In this document: in pieces, positions 1 to 10,681 of the stretch
How positions within the stretch are numbered: the first letter of the stretch is position 1
Layout: the number at the start of each line of letters is the position of its first letter
DNA from: Plantago ovata
Lineage: Eukaryota > Streptophyta > Magnoliopsida > Lamiales > Plantaginaceae
Assembly: GCA_028274465.1 (NCBI GenBank)
Contig: CM051455.1
Span: 89,858,871 to 89,922,870 of the forward strand
Reading direction: 5' to 3'
Length of the DNA: 64,000 nucleotides
Notes under the pieces: generated by a model
Told to the model about the DNA's origin: nothing
The model's input: only the letters and a program-made list of their open reading frames with translations
The model's database searches: none
Made by a program: the position numbers and the translations under genes

Positions 1-5
1 AAGAA

Positions 6-1040
6 ATGGCTCCCAAGAGACAGTCATCTAAGTCCTCGAAATCGTCAAAGGTTGACAGTGCTGAAACACGCATTGCTCCGGTGACTGCTCCGACGACTTC
101 TCTGACCCAAGACACAGCAAAAGTCGTGTTGAAAAACGACAGAATCACTGTTAAACCTATGCCTCCGTCATATCTTGACACTGCAAAGTGCGAGATGTTG
201 ATGCAATGGGGAGGGTTTGCAAAAGAAAAGTACATTAGGTACTTTTATGAACAAGAACTTGATTACCAAAATGAAGAGGCGCTTGAGTTCATCAAACAAC
301 AAGGCCTCATGAACTTTATCTCTGCTCGCACTAAGCAAGTGAGCATGATTGATACCATGGAATTCTACAATAATGCAGAAATCCAGTCCCTTACAAACAG
401 TAATGGAGTCACTGAAAAAGTGATCCTTACTTATGTTCAGAACACGCAAATCGTCCTGAAATGGACTGATTTAGCGGAGATTTTTCAGATTCCAACCACT
501 GGAACTGAAGACGATGTCACTGCCACTGATGAAGAAATTGAAGCTTTCTACAGTGACGTCAGAAATGCAAAAATGAAGAAAGGCGAGATAGCCCCCGTGA
601 CTTGGACAAAACACGTTAAGAGAAAGCATCTCTGCCCTTCACTTGGTCTAGTAGCTCTGCTACTGATTAAAGTTCTTGACTCCCAAGTTGGAGGAATTGA
701 CCAAGTAGGCCTGAGAAGATGGCCATTGCTGATGCATATACATGAGAATAAATCGGAACTTAACTGGGCTAAGTACATTTTCAACAGGCTTGTTGATTGT
801 GTTACTAAGTTTAAGGTAAAGGTAGAAGACAACAAGGCCTCACCTTCCTTTCCAGTTATGTATGGAATTAAGATATGCTATATCCTTGAACATTTCAGGA
901 TTCAGCTAAGAAACCCATTGCCAATCAAGAAATCTGTGTGCAATGTGGGAAGATCTTTCTACAAGCAGAATGTACCTAAGATTGCTGGTAAGAAAACCAA
1001 GAAGACAACAACTGCAAATGTTGTCAGCACAAGCCATTAA
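6..1040 (+). pseudogene. env-like region of S1, first segment (plant-transposon-protein-like domain)
   Basis: This is a 344-codon open frame starting MAPKRQSSKSSKSSK, a short Ser/Lys-rich head, followed by a globular part from about residue 55 to 310. The pattern of a Gly-Leu turn, then EFYNNAEI at about residue 120, then a run of beta-like hydrophobic residues and EIFQIPTT near residue 160 resembles the 'putative plant transposon protein' domain found in the third reading frame of Athila and Sirevirus elements. No signal peptide or membrane segment is visible at the start, so calling it an envelope protein is positional only. The role is unknown. It lies just downstream of where pol would end, which is off the window. 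The assignment to the Sirevirus is firm from the LTR context; the domain match is by eye. Confidence 0.6.
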
Positions 1041-1378
1041 GAAAGGTATACAACAGCTGCAGATGTTACCACTCAGCAACTTAGAGATGAAACTGCTGTT
1101 TGAGGTGGTAACACAAATGAAACTGCTGTAGAAAATCAACAAGGTACGTGTACAACAGCCGTTGCTGAAAATGCAACAATAGATGACTCTGGGAAACTGG
1201 AGAAATCTAAAAGAAAAAGAGGAAAGCTGATGATGACACTCAGACTGCAGCGTCATCAGCAAATCCCGTACCTAAGAGGAGACGGACAAGTAACAAAAGA
1301 AAGAAGACACTGGCTTCTCAGTCAGTCCCCAATGTCAAAGACTTCTCAGTCAATTCCCAGACAAATGCTGAAACGCAT

Positions 1379-3702
1379 TTGCCAGTAGATGTTGCTGAAT
1401 TAATCACTGAAACATACGTCAGCAATGTTGAAGTGTTTGCGGAAGCCTTCAACAATCAACTTAACGTTGATAACTCTACTGAGAACAGACCACAAGGCAG
1501 TGGAAATGAAATTCCTTCCCAAGTCCCAGATATCTACTTTGTAGATAATCTTAATGATCAAACTATGGAACCAGTAAGCAACATTGCTGCTGATCTGCAA
1601 AAAGCGGCACTTGCTGATGCTGCTGAACAGATGGTTGCTGAACAAGCAACTCATCAAGTTGCTGAAGCCCAGCTTGCTGATGGACCAGTTGCTGAGATAG
1701 CAATGGTTCCTGTTCCTGAAGTTGCTGAACCCAAGAAGCATTATTCAAAGACGCATCTCTTGATGCTGAGAATACTGGCCGAAGTTCACCCAAGACTTCA
1801 ATTGACAAAGTCCAGCTTGTACTGGAAGATTTAAGCAAACAAATGGAGTTGGAGATTGAAGAATCATCCAACAAGTCAATTGATCTCTTCATGACAAGCA
1901 GTGAGCTTAAAGGTCAAGTTTCTTCTGCTCAACTTGTCAATTCAGAGACAAGGGAGATTGCTGAAACCGCACAGCTTTCTCAGTTAGAGCAAACTCAGAA
2001 GTCTGCTGAAGAAACAGTCCAAGAAGCTGAAGAAATTGTTAATGCTAAAAGGACTGAGCCACAACCTGTCCTTCCTCAGCAGGTAGTTAATTCAACCATC
2101 AGTAAAACTTCAAATTCTGAAACTTATTCTTTTGCTAATATTATATTATCTCTACAGACTTCTCAAGATACAAGTCAGATGGTTGCTGAAGCCTCTGAAC
2201 CAGAACCAACACTCCCTGCTCAGCAGGTAGTTAATAATTTTGGTATAAAAACTAAGTTTGACAGCTTAGTACTTGTGTCTAATTTTAATTTATTTCAGGA
2301 TAAACAAATGGAGGATGGTACTCCAGCTCCTCATGGAATGGAAATTGTACTACATGAGCTTGCTGACTCTTAGCAGGTAAATCATGTTTCAGAATTAAAC
2401 TCTAAAACAATTCTCCAAACCAATCCTGATCTAAATAAAATTCTTCTTCAGGCTCAAAAGGAGACCACTGAAGTGGTACTCATCACTGAAGATCAGCAAG
2501 TAAGTTCTGAAGAACTTTACTTGAGCTTCAAGAGGACAACTTTGTCAAGAGTTGCTAAGTCCGTCAGCAACTGGCAAAGATATAGGAGAATGGACTTCTC
2601 AGATCTTCACCTTCATCTCTCAAATGAGAAAAAGAGATCTTCACTGCTGAAGCTCGAAACATTTGTCCACTCCATCCTTCCTGACGAAATGACATATTCT
2701 CAGCAAATGAATTCAAATCTGATTGCTCAAATCAGAGAGAATATGAAGGCCAAATTTAAGAGTGCCTCTCCAGCTGAACAAGCTGTGATGCTCAAAGGCT
2801 CCTTTGTTCCTGTGGTGGCTGATCCCCACAAACTAACTGAGGAAGAGGAAGTGACAAGTGTTGCTTTGTATAAGCACGTAGAGCTAGTCATTTTGACTGA
2901 TGATGAAGAAGAAGAAGAAGATGAGAACACTCCCACTGATCCCAGTGATGATGAAGGGAAAGATTCTAAGGACAAACAGGATGACGATGATGACAATCAA
3001 GGTCCAAGTCCTGGTGCTGGTGGATTAAAGTTAACAGTTGCTGAAACTAATCCCTCAGACAATCAGCAAGCTGAACAACAACAATCTCAGCAAGAATCTC
3101 AACCTCCTCCTGCTGATGCTGAAAATCAAGCACCTGTACAAGGTGTTGATACTGAAGAAGAATACGCCAGAAAAAGGGTTGCCTTGAAAAATGGCAAGAG
3201 TCCAGTTTCTGATGCCAAGGTTACTGAAGAAAACCTTGAAGATGAGGATGAAGAAGATGAAGACTACCAACGAGCTCTACAAAATAGTCTCGTGATCCAT
3301 GCAAGGCATACGCAGGATCTGGAAATTGGTGAATCTTCAAGACCAAAATCGAAGGAAGTTCCATCCCTTCCACCTACTACTAGCGCAACTCCAGTTATTG
3401 AGTCTCAAACGTTGCCTTCAGCAACTACTCAATTAAAACTAACTACTGGCGAAACTCCAGTAATTGAGCCCCAAACTCAATTGAAACAACTATCTACTGG
3501 TGAAACTCCAGTCGTTGAGTCTGAAGTGTTGCCATCAGCAACCACTCAACAAAAAGGAAGTGAAGCTACTGACAAAGGCTCCAAAGTCGCTCAACTTGAT
3601 GAATCTGAGGATGATGACGACTTGTCAGAAAATGATGATGATCAATCCAAAAGAGACCCAAAAGTCGTTCAGATTCCTCCTCCTGATTACATCGATGATT
3701 AG
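1379..3702 (+). pseudogene. env-like region of S1, middle acidic low-complexity segment
   Basis: Several open frames cover this stretch (for example 1379-1834, 1843-2373, 2473-3702). The protein text is repetitive: many Val-Ala-Glu triplets, Gln/Pro-rich spacers, then from about 2900 long Asp/Glu runs and repeated 'GETPV(I/V)E' units near 3390-3530. There is no recognisable enzyme domain. Acidic, disordered text between a globular head and a coiled-coil tail fits the middle of the large Sirevirus env-like product. Three similar modules of roughly 150 bp occur at 2050-2500, each with CAGCAGGT at one edge and a pyrimidine-rich stretch ending CAG at the other. Broken, with a small number of breaks; I do not assign a biochemical function. 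Confidence 0.55.
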
Positions 3703-3722
3703 ACGATGGACTAAGAGCCGAA

Positions 3723-5297
3723 TTGCTGACGCGTGATGATCAGTTTGCTTCTGAGATTAAGGTTCATTCCTTAACACCGCATTTAGTGCCGTTCCCAAGA
3801 GTTGAGGAGTTTACTCCCAGCATTTTAGCACTAAAGCAAGTCCATGATGCCTACAAAGCCGAAGATGAGGCATTGCTTGCTGAGAGCCCACTTGACATTG
3901 GAAAAATACTGGCTACAGTGCTAAGACGCACTACAACTTTGACAATAGCTCAAAGAGACATAAGTCTTTATCACAAGAGCTATGAAGAAGATGTAAGTCA
4001 GGCACTCAGACTTGCAAAGACGGCTCTCGTCAAAGCTCAGAATATTATGGATGAGAAGGCCGCAACAGAGAAAAGACATGAAGAGAACATGATGAATATT
4101 CAGAAAGAGTTAGCCACAATGAACTCTGACCAACAAGAAATCATCATGAAATATAACAGCCTCAACACTCTTGCTGAAAATTGCAATGAGTTTTATTCTC
4201 TGCACATCACTCTGATGTTGCAATCCATGTCTAAGGGGGAAAAGAAGACTAGAAAAAGCAATCAAACCCCTCCTACTCCTGCTGTTAATGTGCCACTTCC
4301 ACTAGAACCTCTTGCTGAAAGAGAGCAAAGTTCTAAAAGACAAGCAGAAACTGAGTTAAATTCAGCAAGTACCAAAAAGAGAAAAACCGCTGCTGAAACT
4401 CAAGATTTCTGTCACAATGAAAGTCATCACAATCTGAATGAAGATGATGAAGAAGATGATGACAATCAAACAATAACTCAAGCCATAAGAGCTAGACCCT
4501 TAACAGCCATAACTCCGTCTAGCCACTCAATGCATTTCTCGTCTGACTCTTCAGCAAGAGATCAAGACAATGCTAAAACATGAAGAAGAAGGCAAAGACA
4601 GGAAGAGAAAAGGCTGGCCAGCATTGCTATTGGCTCCGCCATTGAATATACTAAGACCAGCAATGAGGAAACCACTCAGAATGTAATAAGAAACATTCAT
4701 GGTTGCTAGATTTTAAAGCTGGAAGACTTGCTGGTGAATGAGTTCTTTCCTACAACCATTTTGAATCAGATGTTCAAATGGATTGAACTCAAGGTCCAAA
4801 GAAAGCAAAGGGAAGAATCCCTCCCAAGAAATATTGCTGGGAAATGGTTGAATCTAGAGGTCTATGTAAGAAGAGTTGCCATTGGTAAGACATACAAGCA
4901 TGAACCAAATCTGATCAAACGACTTGGCATCGCTTACTATGCTGACCCGGTAACAAAGAAACCTAAGAAGAAACTTGGATTGATTCCTTATGAGTACTTC
5001 TATCTGACTGCTCAGGACCAAGAAGAAGATCTTCTCTGGTTAAGAAAGATTCATCCGAGAAACATTTCAGATACACAGCTTCTCCATGCCAGCAATTGGG
5101 GCATGCATTTGTGGGTAATTAACTACATGGAAATGAATGCTGAAAAGCATCATCATACTGCCTGCAAAAATGCAAGAATTCTTCAACTACAAGTCCGTAG
5201 GCTTCTGGAAAACTACGAGAAGGATTGTGTTGAATTCACTGCTCTTGCTGAGAAGAGTGTAAGAGAGATTCTGAGAAAATCCTTTGAAAGAGTTTAA
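3723..5297 (+). pseudogene. env-like region of S1, coiled-coil and C-terminal segments
   Basis: Two open frames (3723-4583 and 4728-5297). The first has a long predicted helix between roughly residues 70 and 160 with heptad-like Leu/Ala spacing and few Pro or Gly, which looks like a coiled coil; it then becomes Lys/Ser/Asp-rich. The second is basic and aromatic-rich (KWLNLEVYVRRV, IPYEYFYLTAQDQEEDLLWL) and ends in another charged helix. Coiled coils in the env-like product are a known trait of SIRE1-type elements. The stretch ends about 250 bp before the polypurine tract, as expected for the last coding part of such an element. Function is unknown; this part is broken as well. Confidence 0.55.
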
Positions 5298-5545
5298 GCC
5301 CCTGCAATAGTTTCTTGTTAAAGTTTTTGTTTGCTGATTCATTGTTATCTATGCTTTCTTGTAAACTTCTGAATGATAACTTTCAGCAATGAATTCTTTT
5401 TAGACTCTTATTGGTTTTTGATTATGCAACTTACTGATGCTTACTGTTTATTATTTCAAGTATGCTTGCATTAATCATCTGATTTATTCAACATCAGAAA
5501 CCTCTAAAAGGGTAACAATTAATTTAGCCATTGATTGCTAACATC
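5298..5545 (+). other. 3' untranslated region of S1
   Basis: This AT-rich stretch has no gene. It is the spacer between the env-like frames and the polypurine tract, and it aligns by eye with 50701-50896 read on the minus strand, the same region of a second copy (A2). A weaker purine block (TCTAAAAGGG) near 5503-5512 precedes the main polypurine tract. Confidence 0.7.
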
Positions 5546-5560
5546 AAAAAGGGGGAAATT
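5546..5560 (+). promoter_or_regulatory. polypurine tract of S1
   Basis: The sequence is AAAAAGGGGGAAATT, immediately upstream of the LTR start TGTTAGG. It would prime plus-strand DNA synthesis. The complement of the same tract lies at 50686-50700 beside the A2 LTR. Confidence 0.85.
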
Positions 5561-5740
5561 TGTTAGGAAACTTGTAATTTTGATGAGCAATTAACCATGC
5601 TAAATTAAGAACAGTCCAGTAACTAGTACTCTTAAGGTCCATAGGAATTTAGAATTTTAAGGACATTGTAAAAGAGGAACGTTTGCTGATGACTTAGATA
5701 GGTGTTAGATAAGTTATTTCTTTCGTGGATGACGTACTTT

Positions 5741-5907
5741 AATTTCTGTGAAGAAATTAATCTATTGACACATTTGCGTATGATGTATTTTATTTTCTGA
5801 AAAGAAAATATCTTATTGATGCTTAGCTTTGATGTAACTTATTTTCTGAAAAGAAAATGACCTATTGAAGCATTTGCTGAAGATGTATTTTGTTTATTAC
5901 AAACAAA
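5741..5907 (+). repeat. four tandem hairpin units in the S1 LTR
   Basis: Hairpins occur at 5741-5758 (AATTTCT/AGAAATT), 5792-5809 and 5841-5858 (both ATTTTCT/AGAAAAT) and 5889-5907 (TTTGTTT/AAACAAA), spaced 48-51 bp. Loops are 4-5 nt (GTGA, GAAA, GAAA, ATTAC). The stems differ in sequence but keep perfect 7-bp pairing. The A2 LTR has two comparable hairpins near 50445-50510. Confidence 0.75.
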
Positions 5908-5937
5908 TTATTGAAGCAAATAAGAAACCGGTCAGAA

Positions 5938-6000
5938 TCTTGAAGACTTTTGAAGATCTGAAGACTTGAAGACTTGAAGACTTGAAGATTGCTGAAGACT
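5938..6000 (+). repeat. TTGAAGAC short tandem repeat in the S1 LTR
   Basis: About six imperfect copies of the octamer TTGAAGAC (with variants TTGAAGAT and TTTGAAGAT). The A2 LTR at about 50365-50415 has a reduced, scrambled version, so the array length varies between copies. Confidence 0.7.
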
Positions 6001-6332
6001 GGTAAGGCACGTGTTGCTCAGAAAGTGAAATTTTCAGCAACAACATTGCATAAGTGAAAATCTGAAAGACAGAGTAGGTTGTGCTTGCTGAAACTGAGAA
6101 TGAACACTTGCTGATGAACATATGTGACCTCTTGCTGAATGTACGTGATTTTGCGCTCCAATGTTACTGTTTGAATTCTATTCAAAAGTGCATTTAATGC
6201 AAAGCTTACACGCGAAGGACATGAAGACTAGAAGACAAACAAAGGTTGCTGCTGAAAGTACAAAAGCAAGATAGTGACATGTTAAGGAACAAAAGCCTTA
6301 GGATTTGAAAATCAAACGGCTCCTTACTTGCA

Positions 6333-6342
6333 CTATAAATAG
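6333..6342 (+). promoter_or_regulatory. TATA box of the S1 LTR promoter
   Basis: CTATAAATAG in a locally GC-richer context. It is matched by CTATTTATAG on the plus strand at 50016-50025, the same box of the reversed A2 LTR. Confidence 0.65.
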
Positions 6343-7264
6343 AGGTCATCCGGCAAAGAGTTGAAGAGTGTCAACAACGTGATCAAACTCTCACTTGTGC
6401 TTAAAATTCACAAACGTTCAAACACTCTTACTGCCATTGATCCGTTCCAAGACTTAAAGCTTGAAAAAGCTACTTGTGAAGAAGTAGAACAAACTCCGCT
6501 AAGAAATTAGTTAAGTGTTCTTTCTTTCAAACAAGAACAAGTCTTGACACCAGAAACAGTCTAACTTGTTTACTGCAAAGTATTCCAAGTTGTGTTTCTT
6601 AGATTACATGTTGTAACTGAATAAGTTATAATTAAGTTATCTCACCCCAAAACTCTCTAACTGAAAATACACCCTTTCAGGCGTGATATTCAGGGGGAAC
6701 TTAATCGAGCAAGCTTTTGCTGATTAAAAGTACCAAGTTTGGTGGAGAACAAGGTTGAGTTCTCTAGTTTAGGTTGGAGACAAAGCAAGTGTGCTTTGGT
6801 TTCTGTTGAATCGCTTTAGATAGGAGATTGTAAGGAACCTCAATCATATCTTAGTGGATTCAGTCCTAGAAAGGACAAAGTGGATTAGTTGAGAGATTAC
6901 ACCACTCTCAGATACCACTCTAAAAGTGTTTGTGTGATTTAATTACTGCATTTAGCTTTCAGCAAATTATATCTGTTTGTACACAGTCACTCACATCACT
7001 TGCTGAAACACTTTACATGCTGAAAAAGCACTTATTGTTTCAAAGACTTCCGCTCTCTGATTTTAAGTATCAGCAAACCAAGCTACTGTAAAGTAACTTA
7101 CGCTTGCTGAGAAAGTTAAGTATCAGCAACCTCATTACTGAAAAGTAATAAGTACTTGCTGAGAAAGTTTTAAACGACAAAAGTTTGAAAAGACTATTCA
7201 CCCCCCCCCCTCTAGTCTTTTCTTGTTGTTTAAAGGGACCAACACAAACTTCGGTTCATCAAAT

Positions 7265-7282
7265 TGGCGTCGCTGCCGGGGA
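7265..7282 (+). promoter_or_regulatory. primer binding site of NA1
   Basis: TGGCGTCGCTGCCGGGGA, three bases after the LTR end TTCATCA. It is a variant of the Athila-type site TGGCGCCGTTGCCGGGGA seen in the other elements here; that site is usually taken to pair with a tRNA-Asp 3' end. Confidence 0.75.
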
Positions 7283-7400
7283 CTATACTCCTTTTTTCTG
7301 TTTAGCTTATTTATATTTTCAGCATTCAATTCGTAGTTATATTAGTTTAGTTAATTTGATCTCTCTTGATACTCTTTTCTTTGCTTGTTACAGATAGTGT

Positions 7401-9563
7401 ATGCGAAGTACACGATCTAGAGGAACACCGCTTGCTCAACCAAACGCTGAAATCGACAGAGTCTACCACCAAAGAAGGCGACTACTTCGACGATGTGAAC
7501 TAGAGGAAATAGAGGATATCGATTTCTCTGAATCTCTACACAGTCTTTTTGAAGAAATCGTCATAATGGCAGAAGCTAGACCACTGAAATCATGGGTTCA
7601 ACCCACCAAGGATCGTATGAGGGGACCGACGATTGTTCTTTCGCCTGCAACTCGAGATCTGGAAATAAAAAACCACATGTTCCAGCAACTTCCGAGGTTC
7701 TATGGCTTGGCTAGGGAAGACGTGATGGGGTACTTGCATGATATTGATGATTTCGTCAACCAACCTCCACGACCCGGAGCTGAAATAACATCGGATGAGT
7801 TGATAATGAAGGTTTTTGCTATGGGACTTGGCGACAAGGCCAAGGCATGGTTGAGTTCTCTACCGGCGGGTTCGCTTGACACTTGGGCAAAGGTTTTTTC
7901 AGCATTCATGGAGAAATACTTTCCTCACACATTGACTACCGTGCTTAAGGCGCAAATCATTAGATTCAAACAAGACTATGATGAGACCATCTACACCGCA
8001 TTTGAGAGGTTCCAAGACCTCATGAACAAGTACCCTCACCATGGTTTTGAGCTTTCGGATCTTGTCCAACACTTCTACAATGGACTAACCTTTGAGAATC
8101 AGCAAGTGGTGGATTTCCAATGCCGTGGCAATATTTGGGAAGAAACCGCGGAAGCCGTTTGGGCGGTTTTCGAAAGGCTTGCTAAGGGTTCGCACTTCAA
8201 GTATTCAAGAGCAATGGTTAGGAGACGTGGACCTGAAGCTCCACCTACTCAGGAGGCCCCTATGTATGGGGGGAATGGTGATCGATTCGAGTGCTTTACC
8301 AATGAGTTGAAACAAGTCCTCAAGAACTCCGCTAGAACATCTATGTCGAATAAAGTTTGCCGAATATGCAAGAACTATGGGCATGGAGCTCATATGTGTA
8401 GATCGGAGCTTGCATATGATGATGGAAATTGGGTTCAAGGAAGCGAAGAGGAAGCTTTTGTTGCGGAATTTGGTACTCAAGAAGCTAGCTATGGACAAGG
8501 TGGTAGGAATCCTCGAGGTGGATTTTGGAGAAGATGGTTCCGAAACAATCAAGGATATGCACCGGCTAGCCAGACTTATGGCCCTAACCAAGACCGTAGT
8601 AAGCTTAGCTATGGTAATGATCACTGCGAAAATCCCGCTCCCATAGAGCAACCGAAGTCGAAGACGACTCTACTCATGGAAAACAGCTTGCAGAAAATGG
8701 TTGATCACACCCAAGGTTTTCTTAAGCGTTATGAAGAAGATTCTGAGAAGACTAGGGCGAGGCTGGATCGTTTGGAAGAGAGCACTAGGCTTGCCCATCA
8801 AAAGATGCAAGAGTTGATTGACCGTGGAGCGAGTAGGGAGCATGGGAAGTTGCCTAGCAACACTGAGAAGTCGATGTCTATTACCTTGGTGGGTGATCTT
8901 CCTATTGAAATCACCATCAAGAAGGTTGCTAAATGTGAGTGTTGCAAGAATGGAGAACCTTCACTAGCCAAGGAAGAAGAGAAGGACCTTGGTTTTGATG
9001 CGAGTGATGAGGAGCAAGAGGATCCCGAGCCAATTCTTGAGAGTTTCGATGTTAAGGTAGGAATTGGTGAACTTGAAGATGTTCGTGCTACACTAGATAC
9101 GGGATCTTACTCTAATGTGCTCCCAATGAATGTGTATGAGAAGAGTGGCCTTGGAAAACTATCTGAGCATAAGGCTATTGTGCAATTGGCGGATGGATCC
9201 TTTGTAAGACCCGAAGGCGTTTTGAAGAACGTATTGGTTAAGATTGGTGAAGCTACTGTGTACACCAACTTTGTAGTTATGCCGTCGTCTATACCTGGGA
9301 TGGGGGATGTTGTTCTCTTGGGGTGAACGTTCTTGACTAAGCTACGCTCCGTGATAGACATCTACCGAAGAACTTGCACCATTGAAGTGCATGGCAAGCA
9401 ACATGTGTTGCGAGCCATATCTGATCCAAATATTCACTTCAATGCTTCTCACACAATTAACTACTTTGGTCTTGCTGTCTATGTTCATTCTCATTCACAG
9501 GTTTGTGGCATGAGGAAAAGATCCATGAAGGGGAAGTCTAGTACCCTCAAAAAGAGGAACTAA
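7401..9563 (+). pseudogene. gag-protease region of NA1
   Basis: A long frame starts MRSTRSRGTPLAQPNAEIDR, a basic head followed by EIDRVYHQRRR. Residues 85-270 hold the retrotransposon Gag core (QQLPRFYG, YLHDIDDFV, PAGSLDTWAKVF, CPHHGFELSDLVQHFYNG has close counterparts in all copies). A CCHC zinc knuckle, CRICKNYGHGAHMC, lies near residue 320 and would bind packaged RNA. A short coiled coil (KTRARLDRLEESTRLAHQ) follows near residue 450. An aspartic protease motif, DTGSYSN, lies near residue 566, with VVLLG later as the flap/second-strand region. The product would form virus-like particles in the cytoplasm. It is homologous to NA2 (12476-14464), NA3 and more distantly NA4, and unlike the gag of AU1/AU2. 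Slightly broken. Confidence 0.8.
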
Positions 9564-9819
9564 GAGCAAGAAGAAGTCGAGTCAAAGACTATAAACAATG
9601 GCGCTATCCGGGAGGCAACCCAGAGTTTTTATCGCTTTATTGCATTGCATGCATTCATACATAGAACAATTTGCCTTTTTTTACGTGAATTGTTCGTTTA
9701 TGTGATGTTTTTTGCTTATGTTTATGTTTGAGTAAATTGTTTTCGAGTGATTTTTATGAGGGAAATGGTTTTCGTGGATAAAAACTAAATTTTTTCGAAA
9801 AATTTCGTCTTCCCGCCTA

Positions 9820-9918
9820 TGGAGGTGGGGGGCGAATCGCCCCACGTCGCCAGAGAGCGTGAAGCTCTCTGGCGATGGGGGCGAATCGCCCCACACACGG
9901 GGCGAATCGCCCCCCGTT
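9820..9918. repeat. GC-rich palindrome array downstream of NA1 gag
   Basis: Three copies of a near-perfect palindrome, GGGGCGAATCGCCCC or a close variant, within 100 bp, plus an inverted pair around GCCAGAGAG/CTCTCTGGC. The surroundings are AT-rich, so the block stands out by composition. An equivalent array lies at 14727-14811 in NA2. Confidence 0.75.
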
Positions 9919-9919
9919 C

Positions 9920-10681
9920 TCAGATAGTATATGAGCGGGATTTCTCCCCCAAACCCTCATTATCTCATCTTTTTCACCTCTCTTACTCCAAAACACCCAA
10001 AAACTCAAAAAATCTTTTTTCTTCCATAATTTCTTCAATTCTCCATCAAATTTCGTGTTCTTTAGCTTCAGTCGAAGCCCATTACGTCCTCTTTAATTCT
10101 ATCCAAATAACTTTCATCCGAGTTCATTTGTTCTTCAGATCTTAGGTAACTTCACATGAACCCTAATTTTTACAAATTTGGGGTTTCTCGATCTATGCTT
10201 CAATTGAGCTTATACAATGTATGGGTTGACTGTTTATGTGATTAGAATCAATTTTCATTACCAATTGCTTGCTCATCTTTGCTTGGTTTGATAAATTGGG
10301 AATTTTTGCTTACTTGATGTCTATGTCTCTTTTGCATTGCTTCTTCTCTTTCATTCCATGTTATATGACGAGATTATTGGTATGATAAAGGTAGACATGT
10401 TGGTAGAACACTTGATTGATGGGGTTTGAGACTTTTTGGTGAAATTTTTGAGTACTATGGTTTGAATGAATCTTATGATCTAAGGTTACTAGTTATCTAG
10501 CATAAAGCTTGTTGAGATATGTTACATATTATGATATGTTGATACGTTGCATTATGGTAGCTAGATTAGACTTGGTGTTTTGGAGATTAGGCGTGATGAT
10601 GGAGTTACTCGCTTGTTTCACTCTGGCATTTGCATATGCATGAAACTTTTTGCTGTACAAGGTACTAATGGATGTTTGTAG
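9920..10681 (+). promoter_or_regulatory. candidate internal promoter, leader and intron before the NA1 second frame
   Basis: After the palindrome array come AGATAGTATATGAGC (TATA-like, about 9922-9936), a pyrimidine-rich leader of about 210 bp, then GATCTTAG/GTAACT at 10145/10146 and TTTGTAG/GTGCC at 10681/10682, which fit a plant intron of 536 nt. NA2 has the same arrangement (15038-15578, 541 nt). Introns and spliced messages are known in the related Tat/Ogre lineage. Promoter and splice use here are inferred, not shown. Confidence 0.45.

Larger units (their letters stand above)
1..7244 (+). mobile_element. Sirevirus-type Ty1/copia element S1, 3' part (env-like region, PPT, 3' LTR)
   Basis: The window opens inside this element; its 5' LTR, gag and pol lie to the left. 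What is visible is a very long post-pol region (6-5297) with env-like frames, a polypurine tract at 5546-5560 and a 3' LTR at 5561-7244 bounded by TGTTAGG and ACCAACA. A post-pol region of this kind and a strong G-rich polypurine tract are traits of the Sirevirus (SIRE1/Maximus) lineage, and the same LTR occurs in reverse at 49116-50685. The element ends 17 bp before the edge of the NA1 internal region, so it inserted into the 5' LTR of NA1. It is broken, with a few breaks in the env-like region. Confidence 0.85.
5561..7244 (+). repeat. 3' LTR of S1 (1684 bp)
   Basis: It begins TGTTAGGAAACTTG and ends GGGACCAACA, an inverted TGTT/AACA pair. The reverse-strand LTR at 49116-50685 is 1570 bp, and the length difference is mostly a shorter hairpin-repeat block. 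A TATA box (CTATAAATAG) lies at 6333-6342, so U3 is about 800 bp. A poly-C run lies at 7200-7210. The downstream flank is the last 17 bp of the NA1 5' LTR. Confidence 0.85.

Noticed and set aside
2473-3702. Host acidic chromatin or nucleolar protein gene
   Set aside because: It is enclosed by Sirevirus env-like text, followed by that element's polypurine tract and LTR; acidic runs alone are not evidence of a host gene.
9820-9918. CRISPR-like array
   Set aside because: Repeats are palindromic and irregularly spaced, with no unique spacers of equal length, in a plant retroelement.
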